DNA of 64,000 nucleotides from Secundilactobacillus yichangensis (GTDB taxonomy: Bacteria; Bacillota; Bacilli; Lactobacillales; Lactobacillaceae): NCBI RefSeq assembly GCF_016861565.1, contig NZ_BOLK01000002.1, forward strand, positions 62,001 through 126,000. Reading direction: 5' to 3'. The position numbers and the translations under genes were made by a program. Position 1 is the stretch's first letter, and each line of letters starts with the position of its first letter. The notes under the pieces were generated by a model. It was given only the letters and a program-made list of their open reading frames with translations. It did not search any database and was not told where the DNA came from. This document shows, in pieces, positions 62,642 through 64,000 of this stretch.

Positions 62642-63186
62642 TTTTCTTCCTCCAATAGTTCCGGATTTTCGTGAATTCTTCGCTTAATGGTACTCCAATC
62701 GCATTCATAGTAATGCGAAATCCAGTTAATACTTTTACCATCTTTTAAAAATTCCTTTAATTCATCCAAAGGGACTTTAACTGTACGACGAATTCTCATA
62801 CCTTTCTGCTGATGATCAGCTTTTACTGTCATTTCTCTTTGCTTATCTGTTACTATATGCCCTTTCATACGATGGCTGTTGTGTGCCCCCGCAACCATAA
62901 TTGCTAAATTAGCAATTGAATCATTCATCTTATTTCCATCAAGATGGTGAATACAAAATGTACTGGGAATATCATTAAGCACTTCATATTCCATCAATAG
63001 CCTATGCACATGTGTTTTTATCCCATCAATTGTCACCGCAGCATAGTTTCCGTACTTATAAATGTGCTTAATAGATGTCATAGGTCTTTTTGATTTCCAC
63101 AATGAAGCCTTTGTTAAAATAAATTCATCAACTTTGCAATTACAATCATTGATCCATCTTATTTTTCTTTGAATTTTAACGGTCAA
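62638..63186 (-). CDS. HNH endonuclease with a YopX-like C-terminal tail
   Basis: 182 residues from TTG 63186. The HNH core reads HVHRLLMEYEVL then FCIHHLDGNKMNDSIANL, as in homing-type HNH_3 enzymes; a helix-turn-helix lies near the end (INWISHYYECDWSTIKRRI). The last residues IHENPELLEEEK match the end of the YopX protein downstream (IHENPELLEEDK). Overlaps the other YopX gene by 11 nt. Probably an invasive gene in a yopX locus. Confidence 0.82.
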   Translation of the reverse strand: MTVKIQRKIRWINDCNCKVDEFILTKASLWKSKRPMTSIKHIYKYGNYAAVTIDGIKTHVHRLLMEYEVLNDIPSTFCIHHLDGNKMNDSIANLAIMVAGAHNSHRMKGHIVTDKQREMTVKADHQQKGMRIRRTVKVPLDELKEFLKDGKSINWISHYYECDWSTIKRRIHENPELLEEEK

Positions 63187-63550
63187 TCAAATCACCATCC
63201 GTATGCACGTCACCAATAATTTCACAGTCCATATATTCTTCACCCAAATCATAAACTAATCCTAAATAATCACTAGATAGTTCAAATTTGCCTTCATTTA
63301 AAATAATTAGATATGGTTGATCGTCTGGGTCAAGTAGCACTAAATCATTTTCATAAATATCATCACCATTGGCATCTTGAAGGCCGGTATACTGCTCAAT
63401 TACAATATCTTTTAGTCTTCCTTCATTCCCAAAGTTATCCGTCCACCCGTCAAAATTAAAGCACTCCGGATTTGTCCCAGAGTTCCATAACTCAGAAATA
63501 TGAAAATATTCTTTTGTCTTTTTGTCCCACGCTCTAAATTTTGGTACCAT
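63176..63550 (-). CDS. YopX family protein, second copy
   Basis: 124 residues from ATG 63550 after GGGAGG. PKFRAWDKKTKEYFHISELW, EQYTGLQDANGDDIYENDLV and EYMDCEIIGDVHTDGDL. The C-terminus differs from the other YopX and is shorter. Overlaps the upstream gene. Confidence 0.82.
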   Translation of the reverse strand: MVPKFRAWDKKTKEYFHISELWNSGTNPECFNFDGWTDNFGNEGRLKDIVIEQYTGLQDANGDDIYENDLVLLDPDDQPYLIILNEGKFELSSDYLGLVYDLGEEYMDCEIIGDVHTDGDLIDR

Positions 63551-63722
63551 CATTCGCCCTCCCAATCTCAACATCACTTGGTGCCACCTCAATATGCCCG
63601 TGGCTGCCTTTAATTTTCACCATCGCTAACCGCCTATAACCACGAGTGATCCAGCATAGCCACGTAGCAGGTTGCTTAACGTGATGGTGTCGGTGGTAAT
63701 ACACCTTATCGCCGTGTTTCAT
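63534..63722 (-). CDS. Small basic phage protein
   Basis: 62 residues. His-rich start (KVYYHRHHHVKQPATWLCW) and a beta-like body. GGGAGG precedes the ATG. Function unknown. Confidence 0.6.
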   Translation of the reverse strand: MKHGDKVYYHRHHHVKQPATWLCWITRGYRRLAMVKIKGSHGHIEVAPSDVEIGRANDGTKI

Positions 63723-63866
63723 TGTCTGCCTCCCGTAGCTTCTCTCACATGTAGCGCACCCAATCCTTGTCGATGAATCATCACATTAGCTTGCAAATCA
63801 CTATCACCGACAATAATCTTGCCTTCATGGCAGTACGGGCATTAATCGCCAACTGTTGTTAGCCAT
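63719..63866 (-). pseudogene. Zinc-ribbon phage gene broken by a one-base frameshift
   Basis: ATG 63866 after AGGCAGACA opens ANNSWRL and runs to an early stop. Dropping one A near 63842-63845 joins it to CPYCHEGKIIVGDSDLQANV and the frame ends in an ATGA overlap with the next gene, as an intact gene would. The CPYCHE box is shared with the zinc ribbon at 61889. A sequencing error is an alternative. Confidence 0.55.
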
Positions 63867-64000
63867 TGTCTGCCTCATATTCTTTAACCTTGATAATGAC
63901 GTGTGGCTGTTTGGCATAATACTTGCGGGCATCTACGTGCTGAATGATGTTGTCATCCTCCCAAATAATGCCTGTGAGCGCATCCAAGATAGATTTAACG
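63859..64000 (-). CDS. RusA-family Holliday junction resolvase (C-terminal part)
   Basis: Partial, 46 residues seen: KSILDALTGIIWEDDNIIQH and ARKYYAKQPHVIIKVKEYE are the conserved C-terminal half of RusA, with the Asp pair (EDD) of the active site. The start lies beyond the right edge. Typical early gene of temperate lactobacillar phages. Confidence 0.8.
   Translation of the reverse strand, partial: VKSILDALTGIIWEDDNIIQHVDARKYYAKQPHVIIKVKEYEADNG

Overview
The window is firmicute DNA, almost certainly from a member of the Lactobacillaceae. The signs are a D-lactate dehydrogenase, a mevalonate-pathway HMG-CoA synthase, a lexA flanked by YneF- and YnzC-type genes, an LmrCD-like heterodimeric drug exporter, GH25 muramidases and strong AGGAGG ribosome binding sites. 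It has two parts. Positions 1 to about 26 kb are chromosome. From about 26.5 kb to the right edge lies one side of an integrated contractile-tailed (PBSX/Xkd-type) prophage whose integrase and lysogeny genes are outside the window.

The chromosomal part carries short independent operons. From left to right: ldhD; a GIY-YIG protein and an N6-adenine methyltransferase; plsC; the two-gene ABC exporter; yneF and ynzC; lexA behind its own SOS box; mvaS; an HPr-like protein without the phosphorylatable histidine (Crh-like); a secreted muramidase; a zinc-ribbon peptide; a DUF805 gene with an internal stop; a stress protein; a GNAT enzyme; a metal island (zinc-binding lipoprotein, CadD exporter, CzrA-type ArsR) behind two Zur-like boxes; an MFS pump; an aldo/keto reductase; mntH with a TetR gene; a zinc alcohol dehydrogenase; and an SDR. 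From 23.2 to 26.5 kb the DNA is AT-rich and accessory. It holds a Doc-like gene with altered catalytic residues, two related secreted WHKG proteins, a decayed DUF3310-like phage gene and orphan small ORFs.

The prophage is transcribed leftward (minus strand), so late gene order runs right to left. The order is early accessory genes (RusA, zinc ribbons, YopX proteins, HNH endonuclease, 64 to 61 kb); an ArpU/RinA-like late regulator (60.3 kb); a 1.1 kb RNA-rich segment with a tRNA-Trp and four tRNA-like relics (60.2 to 59.2 kb); terminase, portal, head and connector genes (58 to 48.5 kb); sheath, tube and chaperones (48.5 to 46 kb); a tape measure gene split by a group I intron (45.9 to 39.9 kb); baseplate genes (39.8 to 34.7 kb); tail-fibre region (34.8 to 32.1 kb); small membrane genes, LLH holin and endolysin (31.2 to 28.6 kb). 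A mazEF-type pair and hypothetical genes lie at the prophage end (28.3 to 26.5 kb).

The most notable observations are: (1) a roughly 297 nt ORF-less group I intron in the tape measure gene, with exons that join in frame; (2) a cluster of tRNA-like elements, several reduced to acceptor stem plus T-arm; (3) a phage zinc-ribbon gene whose ATG appears to be ATA in an ATAG overlap; (4) an HNH endonuclease ending in a YopX tail; (5) a head-protein family present as both fused and split copies; and (6) the Crh-like and Doc-like proteins with replaced active-site residues.
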